Positions 1 through 12,300 of a stretch of DNA of 64,000 bases are shown piece after piece (the stretch's first letter is position 1; every line of letters begins with the position of its first letter). Position numbers and translations under genes: made by a program. The notes beneath the pieces are model-generated. The model was given only the letters and a program-made list of their open reading frames with translations, was not told the DNA's origin and searched no databases. The DNA is from Paragonimus westermani (taxonomy: Eukaryota; Platyhelminthes; Trematoda; Plagiorchiida; Troglotrematidae): the NCBI GenBank assembly GCA_008508345.1, contig QNGE01003326.1, forward strand, positions 19,328 to 83,327. The letters run 5' to 3'.

Positions 1-404
1 ACAACGTACCAACGCATGATCTGAGTCCAGGTACGTGCTCCAATAAGAACGACAGTCCTGAATGGAACCCCGTCACCTATAACTAACAGCTATGTGGTCT
101 ATCTGAGACCAGGTCTGATTCAGAGAGGGTGGGCGGCAAGTATAGCAACGACGTGCACGATGCATGAAACTAGTGCTGGCTAAAAGCAGCCTATGCTCAG
201 CGCACAACTGCAATAGTCGTCCGCCATTGTCCGAGCGATGTGATGCTATCCCAAACATGCCACCTAAACGAGATTCAGCCTCACCAAGGCGGCCGACCTG
301 GGCATTCATATCTCCTGCCAGAACGACTATATCAGAACCATGTGTCGACCGGAGGAGAGCGGCCAGATCCGAATAAGAGACTTCCTTGACGCCGACGTCA
401 CCGT
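1..404 (-). mobile_element. RTE-clade LINE, AP-endonuclease fragment
   Basis: The minus strand reads NAQVGRLGEAESRLGGMFG near 309, then SDNGGRLLQLC and QIDHIAVSYR down to 73. This is the exonuclease/endonuclease/phosphatase-fold domain of an RTE-type LINE ORF, with the conserved Asn of the N-A-Q segment and the D-H of QIDHI visible. The 5' side (310-404) continues the same domain with stops. The fragment is cut by the window edge. On this strand it lies downstream of a reverse transcriptase piece, the wrong order for one element, so it is a separate copy. Confidence 0.8.
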
Positions 405-1850
405 GCCGTTACACAAACCTGCCAACAATCCACATGACTTCATTATCCAACAATAAATCTACGTATTCACAACAATCTTGCGGGAGTACTTTGCACTTTG
501 GGGGACGCATAGCTCATTTGGAAATACTTAGCAAAGTGAGAAACAGCGTTTAGTGTTGTTTGTGCTGCTTGAAAGTTGTCAAACAACACCTTGTCGTCAG
601 CATAATCAAGATTAGACAGTCTCTCAGCAGGTAGGAGACCCATGCTAGCATCTTGTGAGTGTCGGAGACAACCCTCCATTATATCTTCTATGGCGAAATT
701 AAACAAAAATGTTAAAAGTTAACATGACACATGCTGTTCTTGATGTTGAAACTGTCAGACAATACCCGGTATATCGTAACCTGAGAATGGGCATGAAGCT
801 TTGACATTACTTTAACTTAATTTGCTGTTAACCTCGGCGTTTAGTCGACTGTAAAAGTGTGGATATATCCATCTAATCAAGCGCACCCTCGTGGTCGATA
901 AACACGGCAATCGTTGACCGATACATGCACTTGACGCTACCCCAGAATCTGACGGAGAGTAATAACTTGGTCAGTGCATCCTCGCCTAGGGCGAAACCCT
1001 GCTTGTTCTTCCGTGATGTTTGCATCTCGGACTGCAGAGTCGACGGAGTATATTGGATGCCAGAACTCTAGCGATGACGGATCAAATTAATTCCTCTATG
1101 GTTTTCGGAAGAGCCCCGAACTCATTCCTTGATTATTGGAACTATCGTGGAGTGACACCAGCACGGAGGGATGGTCTCCGTCGTCCACACAAATTGAAGC
1201 GACTGAGTCAAGACCTCTATTAACGTCTCCTCGCCTTCTTTGGTAAGTGCCACCACGAGATCATCTGAGCCAGCAGTCGTATTGCGTTTGAGAACCCAAG
1301 TGCACTTGCTGACCTGAGTCTCATTGGATGGTGCTGAATCTACCGACCAAGGTGCAGCACTACAGATTTGTGGTGGCAGCGTAGTAGAAGCAAGAGGTTG
1401 GCTACATTGATTATCAAAATGTTCCGTCCACCGCCCTAACCGTCTGGACTTACTATGGGTTAGTGTCCCATCTGCCTGGCTGCCAGCTTCACTGACAGAC
1501 TATCGCCTATAACACGGATAAGCTTGAAGAGTGAGCCGATCTTCCCTGGAGCAAAAGCAAGCTCTACCTAATTAACTTTCCCGTTAACGAAGCCCCACGA
1601 TTGGCGTTTATGTTGCGCTTCAGTTTCCTGCGGATAGCTCTTCTAAACTTATGTGAACTGCCAGAAGAAACGTTCCGCCTGGCTTCTAACAACTCCATTG
1701 AGCATTCTGAAATTCAGTGTTTGTTCAACCCACGAATCCATATGCCGCATGCTACAGTACCTGGTTCGTGAATGTCCGGCGAGATCTGCGTTCAGAAACT
1801 GTCAGATGCTTCGGAGTTAGAATTGTCAAACCCTCTTTCTTAGCTGGTTT
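405..1850 (-). mobile_element. RTE-clade LINE, linker and reverse transcriptase (decayed)
   Basis: Read on the minus strand, 1850-1500 matches the region between endonuclease and RT found in the other RTE copies here. Around 1300-840 lie RT segments resembling AGSDDLVVALTKEGE, WTTETIPPCWCHS and a truncated QAGF-type block. FNFAIEDIMEG and a YADDK variant of the catalytic YADD box follow at 706-467, then a strand resembling LLDNEVMWIVGRFV down to 405. Stops and frameshifts are frequent, so the copy is dead. Confidence 0.75.
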
Positions 1851-2032
1851 GGCGGCTAATCGAGCTCAGTGGCGTGAATGTTGTCGTTGTTTGTCCGAGC
1901 TGTCTGTGAAGTGAGTGCATTTAATGACGCGTGGCAGTGAAAGCCGTAAGGAAGCTGTCTCGCTGATGACGCCTTACTCTCACTTGCAGCTCGGTTGTGT
2001 TGTTTGCAAGGTGTAGGCACCTTGATGCTGAA
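1851..2032 (+). mobile_element. RTE-clade LINE, 3' terminal scrap
   Basis: The + strand reads ANRAQWRECCRCLSELSVK and stops at about 1914, which matches the very C-terminus of trematode RTE ORFs (Cys-rich, ending shortly after a W-R/C-C segment). About 115 bp of possible 3' UTR follows to the N at 2033. It abuts the oppositely oriented copy at about 1850. Confidence 0.45.
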
Positions 2033-2033
2033 N

Positions 2034-3536
2034 AGTGGTCTTGTTGTGACCAATTTTACAATCCTCTTTGCTAACGCGTCGAAAGATAACAGACGTTGAA
2101 TAATGTGTAACTCTCATGGCTTCTAACTGTCCCAACTAGTCAGTAGCGGAATATGCAAAATCTGCAGCGTGGTATAGCTAAACAATCTACTAGAGGCAAG
2201 GTAAGTTGTGTTTTTGTCACATAGTACGTAGACCTGGAGAAGAAAAGCCGTTATTCACAAGCAGTCAAAGAAATTCACACCTCTCAACAGATAAAGAGCA
2301 CAAGAGGTAGTTGCCGGGGAAAACAGTAGGCATTCAAATACAGTAAACGAAACACACTGCGAACCACAAGGTTAGTTGGGTTGAACGTGGCATAAACAGG
2401 TTCACCTATGCGCTCTTGGAAACTAAATTGCTCACGTTGATTTCAGGATTACGACCACGATTAGACACAAAAAAGTACGGTAGAAATTCACCGGCCAAAA
2501 TGCAACTTAATATGACCGACTTCGGATGGTGCTCAGAAGCGAACAAAACAACTGCGGATAGTCGAATGTTTTCGTTCACCTGTGGTAGAAAGCACAGATA
2601 TTTAGAGTAAAGTGAAAGCGCGAGAAACCATATGCAGACGGATACTCAATTTATCCACAATTAGGCGAGAGGATTTCGGGTTACCACCACTTAAACCCCA
2701 GTGTGGGAATGCGCTGGCTACAGTAACAACGAAACTGTGCAACTGACAACAGGCAAGCAGCAATCAACCGTTGCAAATGTAGCCAGGCTGTATAACAACC
2801 TTTTTATATTAACACAGATCTAGAGCACCGTGGACACTAGAAACAGCTACGTACGGGAATGTATCAACCACCAGGTTAAGGCGAACTGTCCAAACCTAAC
2901 CAATAACTGAATGCAAATCATCTAACCGTTCCGTTTCACTAGTGTCATCTAAGTTACCTCCAAAAAGATCGAATAGACCATCCACGAACCTCCGTGCTGC
3001 ATCTTACAGTACCTGTTTCGTGAATGTCCGGCGAGATCTGCGTTCAGCAACCGTCAGGTGCTTCGGAGTTAGAATTGTCAAACCCTCTTTCTAAGCTGGT
3101 TTGGTACCAATGCTTTACTGACGACACAACCCGTTTGCCAATAGCCAGCTGTTGTTGTCAGTGAGGTCGTTACCTAGCGAAAGTAAGGACAAAACGACAA
3201 CGTACCGATGCATGGTCTGAATCCAGGTACGTGCCCCGAGACCGATGGCTAACACCTACGTGGTCTATCTGAGATCAGACCTGTTTCGGAGAAGGAAGGC
3301 TCCAAGTGTAGCAATTACTCACACGATGCCTAGAACCAGTGCTGGCTTAAAGTAACTTGTGTTCAGCGCACAATTGCAACAACCGTTCGCCATTATCCGA
3401 GCAGCATGATACTATCCCGAACCTGCCACCTAAACGAGATTCAGATTCACAAAGGCAGCCGACTTGGGCGTTCATATCTTCGTCCAGAATGATTACATCG
3501 GAATCACATGTCAGCCGAAGGAGAGCGGCCAGATCC
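2034..3536. repeat. 1503-bp N-bounded block, inverted copy of 37787-39289
   Basis: Both ends are a single N (2033 and 3537). The block is the reverse complement of 37787-39289 with the same length. In all stretches compared by eye I saw one substitution (T at about 2602 where the other copy implies C). The 3190-3536 part is RTE endonuclease on the minus strand. The 2990-3110 part matches the RTE linker seen at 1700-1850. The 2034-2990 part is unassigned and holds a 64-codon ORF with no family resemblance. Confidence 0.9.
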
Positions 3537-3537
3537 N

Positions 3538-4495
3538 CAGGTTCGAGGAGAAGGTGTCTTTGACATCGAAGTCAGTACAGTCAGTTGGGACATGGCAGAT
3601 ACAACGAAAAAAATTCTGAAAGTTTTGCGTCTAGATCTAGACCTCACAGAACCTGCCAAGTGGACGACTCAAAGTTGACTGCTAACAGAGGTCCAGTCTA
3701 CTAGTGTTGCTGCCACCGTCGTGTTGAGGACTTCAACCTGACCAGTAGCGACTGCCAAAGAATCACCCGATGTATAAACAGTATTGAGTAGACAGTGCGG
3801 GGGCTGTTTGTTCCATACCTTGACTATTGTTCTGGACCCTAGTTTTCGAAAGGCAGTAAACGTCGACATTTAGAATGTCTGACATTCGTACGAGACCGGC
3901 CTGTTGGCTTATGTTTCAGAGTGCGAACGTTGAAGACACCTGTATTACTTTGCATTCTAAGTCTAAGCAAGGGACGAGGGAGGCTTGAAGCTGTACGGCA
4001 AGAGATGGAACTTACCGACAGAGTTCCCTTATGTCTCGCTATATCTGTTATGGGACCCGCAGTGTAATAATCAGAAACAGGGGTCGGGAGGGGTCTGAGG
4101 GTTAAATCTGATAGGATAGTGGAGTAGGGGTCAGCGGTAACACGTTCTCGCCTATCCACTCTGCTATATGCAGCAGACAGAGTGACCCGGTTTATTACTG
4201 CGAGAAGGCTGATGTTGTATGTTACGAGCATCCATGGTTGTATGTGGACTGAACTCCTGCCAGGACGCCCAGATCTGGACGGGACGATCAGGGTTCTCAA
4301 CCGAAGCCTTTGGCTCCAAAGCCTGTATCGCAAGGCAGCATGTGCGTGGCAGTGTACCAGAACTGGCACATTTTCCGGGAAACGATGCCAACCTTATCTC
4401 AACCCGCAACCTGGAGGACCAGGAGACTGTGGTTTGTCAGACCTCCACCCACTGGTCTGCCTGGTATGAATGGCTGTCGGTATAGTCGTCCCATC
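3538..4495 (-). mobile_element. RTE-clade LINE, 5' region and N-terminal ORF (decayed)
   Basis: On the minus strand, 4495-4259 corresponds to the 5' region also found at 24640-24490. The ORF start follows, with GVFNVRTLKHKPTGRS near 3950-3900 (the N-terminal strand of RTE endonucleases), then a decayed endonuclease N-half down to the N at 3537. Sequence next to the N resembles 37440-37786 but with many differences, in contrast with the near identity inside the N-bounded block. Confidence 0.7.
4259..4495. repeat. Left arm of a 237-bp inverted repeat
   Basis: This arm is the near-perfect reverse complement of 5001-5237, with only a few mismatches (for example CGTCCC against CGTCTC near 4490, and CGTGG against AGTGG near 4350). 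The spacer is 505 bp. The arm is part of an RTE 5' region. Confidence 0.88.
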
Positions 4496-4499
4496 GTCC

Positions 4500-4920
4500 A
4501 GTTTAGCCTAACAGGTCGTTGAGATGCCGACGCCGTCACACCGCGTCAAAATCCAGTCTGGTTGTGACGGATGTCAGTTGCCAGATGAATAAAGCCTATC
4601 ATACGGGCCCACCAGTCTTCTGCTTCTGACGCGAAATCGTTGTTTTGCGCTGCCGAGTTTAATTGTTTTCTAAAAGTTATTCATCTAACAACTACGTAAT
4701 GGAACTAACTCTTCGTCCCGAGAGGTTTAACGTCGACTACAACGCAGCTAGTGCTCCGAAAGAATGGACTCACTGGTTTTGCTCGTTCACCAGCTTCTCA
4801 CCGTCCACTGGTAGCCTTAACCATGACAAACTGACCGATTCTATCAGAGTCTACGAATGCACCTCCAATGTGGTAACTATGGTGAAGCAGTCTACGTATA
4901 ACGGGACCTTTGTCTGAAAC
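4500..4920 (+). pseudogene. Ty3/gypsy gag N-terminal scrap with possible leader
   Basis: From ATG 4699 the + strand reads ELTLRPERFNVDYNAASAPK followed by EWTHWFCSFTSF and a stop at about 4917. This R-P-E-R-F/L, then K-E/Q-W-x-H-W arrangement is typical of the gag start in CsRn1-type Ty3/gypsy elements of flukes. An AATAAA lies upstream near 4589, compatible with LTR/leader sequence, but no LTR ends were defined. The remainder of gag and pol is absent. The scrap sits in the spacer of the 237-bp inverted repeat. Confidence 0.5.
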
Positions 4921-5000
4921 TTGCGAACGAAATATTCTCACCTCACCTGTTAGAGACATGTAAGTAAAATGGACAGACAGTGTACCAGTTTGCTCAGACT

Positions 5001-5237
5001 GATGAGACGACTATACCGACAGCCATTCATACCAGGCAGACCAGTGGGTGGAGGTCTGACAAACCACAGTCTCCTGGTCCTCCAGGTTGCGGGTTGAGAT
5101 AAGGTTGGCATCGTTTCCCGGAAAATGTGCCAGTTCTGGTACACTGCCACTCACATGCTGCCTTGCGATACAGGCTTTGGAGCCAAAGGCTTCGGTTGAG
5201 AACCCTGATCGTCCCGTCCAGATCTGGGCGTCCTGGC
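5001..5237. repeat. Right arm of a 237-bp inverted repeat
   Basis: This arm pairs with 4259-4495. Here the RTE 5' region is on the + strand and does not continue into an RTE ORF after 5237, so this arm looks like the duplicated, inverted copy. Transcripts through 4259-5237 could fold into a long hairpin. Confidence 0.88.
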
Positions 5238-5240
5238 ACC

Positions 5241-6650
5241 CTAAGTGCCAAAGCGACATTCATCTCGTATTGGGGCAGGCCTAAAGCACTTGTGCGCAAG
5301 GCGTTGTCTGGTGTTGCGAAACCTACTGGGTCAACGCAATCGGTATTTGTTGGATGGCTGTTTGTAACATTGGTTTTCTGCAAAGACTGTGTATGATCAC
5401 AGCGTCACACGATCATTAGTGGGATTCTAACGTGTACTGGGAGTAGCCTCCTTTTAAGCAGATTAATCTCACTCGGTCGGCTAAGGTCGCTGGAGCACAT
5501 TTCGCATCCTGCTTCATGCTGATTGCACCGCGTGTTGCTCATGTTTGCTGGGTGTGGCCAAAGACAGCACGGCGAGCGACTCATAAGTGGGCACAGTGGT
5601 GTAACGAAATTCTAGTGAGTTGTGGCCTCTGTTAGTTCTTTCCGGCTTGGGTTTATGAGCTACTGAGTGATGATTTCTGGAGATTGATGGATGCAGCCTT
5701 CTCCCGAAGCGGAGGACACACCAGCGTGGCTTTCACGTATCAACACTAATCGTACTTTCCTCTGAGAGAGGGAAAACGAAATCTATTAAAAAGATCGATT
5801 CCATTTGTCAGCTTTATTGGAAAGTATCTATTGTTCTCATTCTACATCTTGTCCTATTTTCTCACTTTGGTAACCGTGGTTTGCTTCGTGGTCGTAAATC
5901 GTTATATACATATGTTCATGGTGTTCCCTCTTCAGCATGAACACCCACGCGATTGAGAGAAGTCGTTTTTTTCTGGGGGGGGGGAATCAGCTATCTCGTT
6001 TGTACTGTGATGTAGTTTCTTTTGGATGTGGTTTGTTTATCTAAAAGTGTTTACCTTATGATCTTTTTAAACATGCTTGCGAACGTTTTTCGGATCATTT
6101 ATGCTTGACGTACGGTTTACCCGGCATCCCGGTTCAGTTTCTGCACCGTTTGTGCTGTTTCTTGTCTGCCTCAGACCCCTTCCAACCAAGACAGCAGAAG
6201 CTAAGGTTCATCAACGAAATTTTTGTGACAAGGCAGACCAAAGCAAAGCCAATGTGAAATAGTTTACGATCATTGATGTGACCGCGTGGTCAAATGGAAC
6301 GTAGCGATAGATAACTTCACGACGACTAAAGCCACGTGATCAATGACGTCACCTGAATCGTAATAGCCCGAACTCAGTCGAGACAGCAGAAACGGACACA
6401 ATCTCTGAGAGAGCGATGTATTGGCACCCAACTCGGAGACGATGATATGAACCGTAGGAATTGGTTCCGCAAAGGGTTGATGTACAGAATAATGGTAAGT
6501 CAAGAATAAAGTTGCGAAAGTGATCTTCCACAATAACGCACCATCCACAAGCCGCGCAATATTTTTTGACAATACCTCGAAAAATGGACACTTTCCGGTG
6601 AAAATAGAACCCTCCAATATCCCTTATTTGAAGTATTTTCATGCATACCG
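5241..6650. other. Unassigned stretch
   Basis: Nothing coding is convincing here. A G10 homopolymer lies at 5975-5984. The left part may include LTR or insertion debris next to the inverted repeat, and ORFs at 6349-6699 on the minus strand show no recognisable family. Confidence 0.4.
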
Positions 6651-6654
6651 TTTG

Positions 6655-9330
6655 GCTGTAGGATTCTACCGCATCGGCTGTGTTGGACGTCCGACACAAT
6701 CCTCCCGATGCTGGAGAGGTGGTTTGATCTCTACATCAGGTGTAGACGAGAGGACTGACAGTCCTGTCGCGTTTGGTATGGCGAACGTAACCGACAGTAT
6801 GTCCGGCGGAATTGTCTGCTGTTTTCTATTGAGACAGTAGCATGTCTTGGACTCGAGCGTCGTCACCAGCAGAGAAATTGTAAAACCCTCTCTCCTTACC
6901 GGTGCTTGCTACTGCTTGTGCCCAACTAAAGTAATCAAGTCGGCTGGAGCGCCAACGGACAAACCGTTACTGGAAGATGGTCCGGCAGACCGCAGCATTG
7001 ACTCGTTCTTAGAGATGAATGCATGCTGGACAGTTCATCAAGATTTTATATGGAGTACTGGCGTCGGTTGCCGCAAGGTTTGTTGTGGTTCGGTAAACAA
7101 GGAGGAAAACCTGTGGTGCCTCGGCCTTGTCCCTCTCTCTACGACACCTGTGAAACATTTGCGTGAACGTGTCGCCGAGCCTCTCGGCCCGTGGATGATA
7201 CGGCGGAGTCCGTATCTGCCGGATGTTAGTGCGTCGGAAGAACTTCTCAACCTGCTCAAAAGTGACCTGCGTCTCGTTATCGGACACGGGTATGCCCGGG
7301 ACATCGCGCTGACTGGAAACTCGGCGTACTGAGACGATGGTGATTACGGACGTTGTCTCAAAAAGTGCAGCAATTCTCGATCACGTAGAGAAAGTCTCAA
7401 TCACGACGAGTTCCGGAATACCATCGATAGAGTTGGCAAATTCAAAGTGGAGGCGTTACCTTGATCCCTTGGGTGTCTGCCAGGGTAGAAGATCCTGCAA
7501 GATCGTTTACTTGGCGCCCTGTCGACATTTCGAGTATTGACTGGTTAAACCCTCAATTTGGCAGTCTATATCTGGCCAAAATGCGTATCAGTGAGCAATC
7601 ATTTCCATGTTTCCGATGCTGGAATAACCAGAGTGAAACTTTTGAAGGATAGTGAGGTTGCAAAAGGCTAAAACGACGACACGTTCGGTGAATAGTGTCG
7701 ACCACTGTCAAGAAGGTCGTTTAAGCTCATCCGCGACAGGAACCGTGGACCATGTTGTTTAGACGAAAGTGATGGTTTGGTTGAGGGTCGGATCCAATGT
7801 TGTGGCGCGCCGGATGTCGACGGCAGTTGTACGAGTGGTGTTTTAAGATTGATAACACACCTCATCGTCAGTGGCCAGAGTAGGGATGACAATGTCTCCC
7901 TAGACTACTGGCTGCGGAACGACGGATCACCAACTTGATTTAGATCGTCTGTGCGGTGGTAGTGAATGGCGAACTTGTAGCTCAGAAGGATTGTCGTCCA
8001 CGGCTGTAATCGACTGTTACGATGCCCAGGAATGTCCTTGTTTGATTTAACGTTGAGTAGCAACTGTTTATGACAGGTTAGAATTGAAAAAGGCCAGCCA
8101 TTTGGTTGCTTTATGGAACTTCATTACGAAAATGCTAATCAGACTTCTTTTCCACATCTGCAGTTCCCTGCTGCGGAGAGCGTACGCGAGGTTTGGGAAA
8201 TTACCTTGAAATCATCCGGCGTCAATTTGCGAAACAGCAATTTCAGCATCCTAGTTCGAGGCACTTGCGGCGACTGCATTCGGGAGTTTGGGATCATAAT
8301 ACGTCAGTAAGAGATTGGAGCTTAGTATCGTCCTCTAGCCAGCAAAAGGGCTGTCGCGATCGGGATGTTCAGCATAATGGAACATCCTTCTATAGCTGAT
8401 TGCGCTGGGTTAGAACACTGTGCAGCTTTGTAAAGAAGGCACTGTGTTAACTGTTAAGGCCTGGAAGTACGGGACTATCTTTGAGCGCAGGCACGTTCCG
8501 AGTAACCTGACTGTTCGCGGAATCTGAGTGACGAAATGCATGTATGGTCGGCTGCGAGAACATCTAATATTTGCACATCAGCAGCTGGAAACCGTACTTC
8601 TCGACGCTTTGGAGACCCGTGGCGATTCGTTCCTGGAGTTCATTGGTTTACAAACTCATTATGAACATGTTTTCGAGATAGTCGGCCGTATTCGATAGGC
8701 TAGTAATCAGCCCATCGATCGCCTGCTGAAAACTGGTGGGTGTGGTCTTGACGTCTTAGGGAAGCCTGGTGTACTGGAGAAGGCCGCAGTGGGTTTTGGT
8801 TGTGAGTAGTTACCAAAATGCTGGTGCTACCGCGATGTCAAATTATGCCGTAGCCAAATCCATTTCGGCAAAGCGGGTGCCCCCATGGTGTATTTTGAGT
8901 GTGTTCTTTGATCACTGGAAACGGTTAGCAGTTTGGTTTGAATGTGGCTTCGAGGCCTGTTAAGTAGTTAGAGCAGAATCAGATGGACTCGTAGGTCTTC
9001 TTATCCATGACGATGGAAGCGGCTCACATGGATTAAAAGACCGGTACCAAGACACCAGGTTACTCCAGACGTCTGAGCTTCTGGCCTATAAGCTGCAGGG
9101 CTGCGTAAGTGTTGAGAAAAGGCACTTTTTCCCAAGAATTCGCTTCATTTGCCAAGAAAAATGGATTTTTCGGTTTTGGGAAATTGACTGCGCGCCAGTA
9201 ATACCTGATGCATCGTTGTGAATTCTGATCATGTACTGGTATGTACCGTGTTCGTTCTGCGCTTTGGTGAGAGGCCACTTTATCATCGGCCGCAAATTGA
9301 CGTATCTAGACTGGCAGATACGCTTACTGT
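6655..9330 (-). pseudogene. Ty3/gypsy pol remnant (RT, RNase H region, integrase)
   Basis: The domains are ordered for the minus strand. At 9080-8960 is an RT entry segment with LRRLE and, further on, a piece resembling STGLEATFKP. At 8930-8400 is the RT core with MDLATA, HCGLLQYTRLP, FQQAIDGLI and a catalytic box read as YLEN. RNase H/linker sequence is presumed at 8380-7500. Integrase is at 7360-7009 with IPVSDNETQVTFEQVEKFFR, RTPPYHPRAER and FLLVYRTTTN. At 6890-6660 is a C-terminal tail with a W-R-x-H/N-like region and QHREDCVGRPTQPMR. Stops and frameshifts occur throughout. No LTRs were identified. Confidence 0.75.
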
Positions 9331-9334
9331 ACAC

Positions 9335-12300
9335 TTATGAGGGTACCTTTTCCTCTAGTCCAGGACCCCACTCACCAGACGACTTTGGAGCACGTTGAGC
9401 ATGCGGTGCACAATTGCAGTACTGCTTCGCGTGATAATACTGCCCACTCAGCTGCCAACTACTGCTTCTCCTTGCAGCCCCTGAAATTTCTTGACGCTCG
9501 CCGGGATACTCCAGCAGCAGTGTTACTCGGCCCGGAAGCATACTCCGAAGAAGTCTGCGAAAGGATCGCTTGGTACTATCGAGGTGGGACGAGCCATTAC
9601 TACCGGGGACTCTTGGGTGCTTTTCCATCTCATCTGAGCAACTGGTAGCCGGAAGCCAAGTGTGGGCGAGGTAATCTGAAAAGCCGGTAGTGAGGCCATT
9701 TATAATTTCGCAACGATGCTTAGGACAGTAGGCTGAGCTCTTACAACGGCAGCCCAACTGGCCAACTGCACTATTGACTATGCCTTCGGGCTTTGCTCGT
9801 GTTCACTGGGCTGTTGACATTTCTTGGCCTTCGGAAACAGAAATCTCACTTGAGACCAAGTATCTGAAACGTCACAAGGCACCCAGCGCGGGCGAGCTCC
9901 ATTCTGCCCTTTTTGTAGATGGATGCTCAACCTTAGTGATATATATATGTACATATATATATATATATGTATATACATATACCCGAAGTTCTCTTATTGC
10001 CCATCCACTGAGACCATTCGATGCGTACTCTTGAGGACAAACCTCGATAATCGAATACATAAATACGTTGGATATTTTCATTTTCTCAATCAAAACCGCT
10101 CTGAACCTTTGTATGCTTCTCTATGGTTTAAATGAAACTTTTTTTCGCACTAAGATTGGCTATACCTTCCCCATTTTGATACGTTCTGACAGCACTCTCG
10201 TGTGTCCCAGTCACACTTCTCGGTCACTTGACGTCAGTTCAAAATGACCCTTGGTATTACTCTATCTCCAGAGAGGCCCCGAATATATCAGTAGTATTGG
10301 AGCCGTGGTATAGATAGTACAAACATAGCGAGCTCTGACTGTACATCATTAGAACATTAAAACACTAAAGTGAGAGTTGTGCTCTCTGTGAACCACTTTC
10401 CGGCTACTATGATCCACTTGCTTTTGTTGACCCGGCTTGGTTGGAAGACCCGTTAGTCCAAGCGTGGGCGCGGTGGTTTAGATTCAGTGTGAGGTTTCCG
10501 CTTACACTCCTCCCTTCATTGTATCATTCCGATCCGCGTGGTTTGGGCTACTTTGTTGGTGTGCCAGAATGGTTTATTGTCATTTTTAATGAACATTTAG
10601 TCACCGTGCCATGATTTCTGGAAATGCGAAAGTTTTGTCGATCCGTCTTAAGGTGAAAAAGGTATTCCTCGGCATTGGAAATGCGCACCCCAATTCGCTT
10701 CTCACTCTGCCGCTATACGGACTACAAGTGTATGACCCAGTCGGTCTCCTTCGTAACCTCATTGTTTTGTGGAAATTACACAGTAAAATCCATCCATCGG
10801 ACTTCTCGCTTCTAACTACTACGGCTTACTCTAGGCGATCAAACTTTTCAAGTACACACGTTGTCATATGACAAAAAAACGATGGTATTGGTCGCTTATA
10901 TTTGGTGTCCATTTTGCTCGTAATGTCTTCTTACGTACAAGCTTCTCTGTTAGGTTTTCGGGGACCAGATGACAGCCTATTGTAGACTTGGTAAGTTTAA
11001 GGATTAACCTTGTTATTACTGAGTTGCTGTGGTTGTGTTCTGTACGGAAGAAAGCTAATATTGATGTGTTTTATGGTTTATTTACGTGTTAACAAGAAAC
11101 TGTGAATCTGCATAACTTTGGACTTAAATGTGTTGATCCTGTAGAAAATGTGGACACACCGACGCCGGTCATTGCCTGTGATCGTCAAATGGCCTGCGGG
11201 GTATGTTCGAAGGTGATGGCGTTCGCTAGTCTCATTTCGTTTCACATTCAGCTATGCACTGTAATTTATCATGCGCACTTGACAGTGCAACGTGTGCAAC
11301 ATTCTACATTCGCGCATGCTGGCATACGTTCCGGCTGAACGTTTAAGCTTAACGGCCCCTATCTGACAACCCCTTGTTTCGCTCATTACTTACCGTTTCC
11401 TTTTTTCATTCGCTCATTCTTTTGTTTTGTATTCAATTGACACATCTCCAACGATTTACACTAGTTTTTATTTCACTTAGCTAGACGGTCATACGTAAAT
11501 TCTGAAATTTTTGAGTTCCACTCTCCGGCAGCAAATGCTACTTTGTGTTACAAAGGTTGATTCCACTAATCAAGGTGTTTAACAAATGAGGACTTCATAG
11601 GTTGGAGGAATGCCTCGTTTCAGTGACTTTATGCTTATTTTCTGTCTTGCACAATACAGTTGGCATCCTTCAAATTTGGCTTATGGTAGCTGTCAGTTAA
11701 CGGGAGGTTTCCACGATCTCCAGCATAACGATGCGAATGCTATGATCCAGTAGGGTCTTTTTATGAAAAGCAATTACGCATTTGGAATGCCTTGTGGTTG
11801 AAGAAAGCCGACATTGCTACCCAAGCTGTGTGCTTGATGAACGTTCCGCTTTTGACTTACATGAAATTACAACTAATTGGGTGTATGATTGAACGCTTGT
11901 AGGCAGTATTGAAATTTGTCCAGTGGATAATCCTTATTTACTTGAAGAGCACGTTTAAAAGCCGAAAACTAAGCAGGAAGGAAACGAATTTGGCAGTCAT
12001 ATAGGGCCATAAACTGATGATGAGTTGATGAACAAGTGACTCAATTTTAATGCACACAGTAGCTCATCACTTAATGAGGTTGGCGAGGTAATACGTTTTT
12101 ATGAACTGAGAACAAGAGTACGGCAAATGAAACAGTCGCTATAGAGAAACCAGGCCATGCGTGGTCACTCTGTACAAAGCCGGTTACCAAGGTGTAACTA
12201 TACTAACTCTGAACCTCCTTTATACACCGAAAGATGGTTTCTCAAGTTGTCTCTCTGACATCTTGAGAGAAGCTAATTCCCCAATTTTTCGCCACCGTAA

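Noticed and set aside
3839..4369. 176-codon minus-strand ORF
   Set aside because: It covers the RTE 5' region and the ORF start across frames; only the FNVRTLK part is meaningful and it is annotated as RTE.
5975..5984. G10 run, and a C10 run at 20965-20974
   Set aside because: Simple homopolymers without G-tract spacing for a quadruplex; they may be sequencing or slippage noise.
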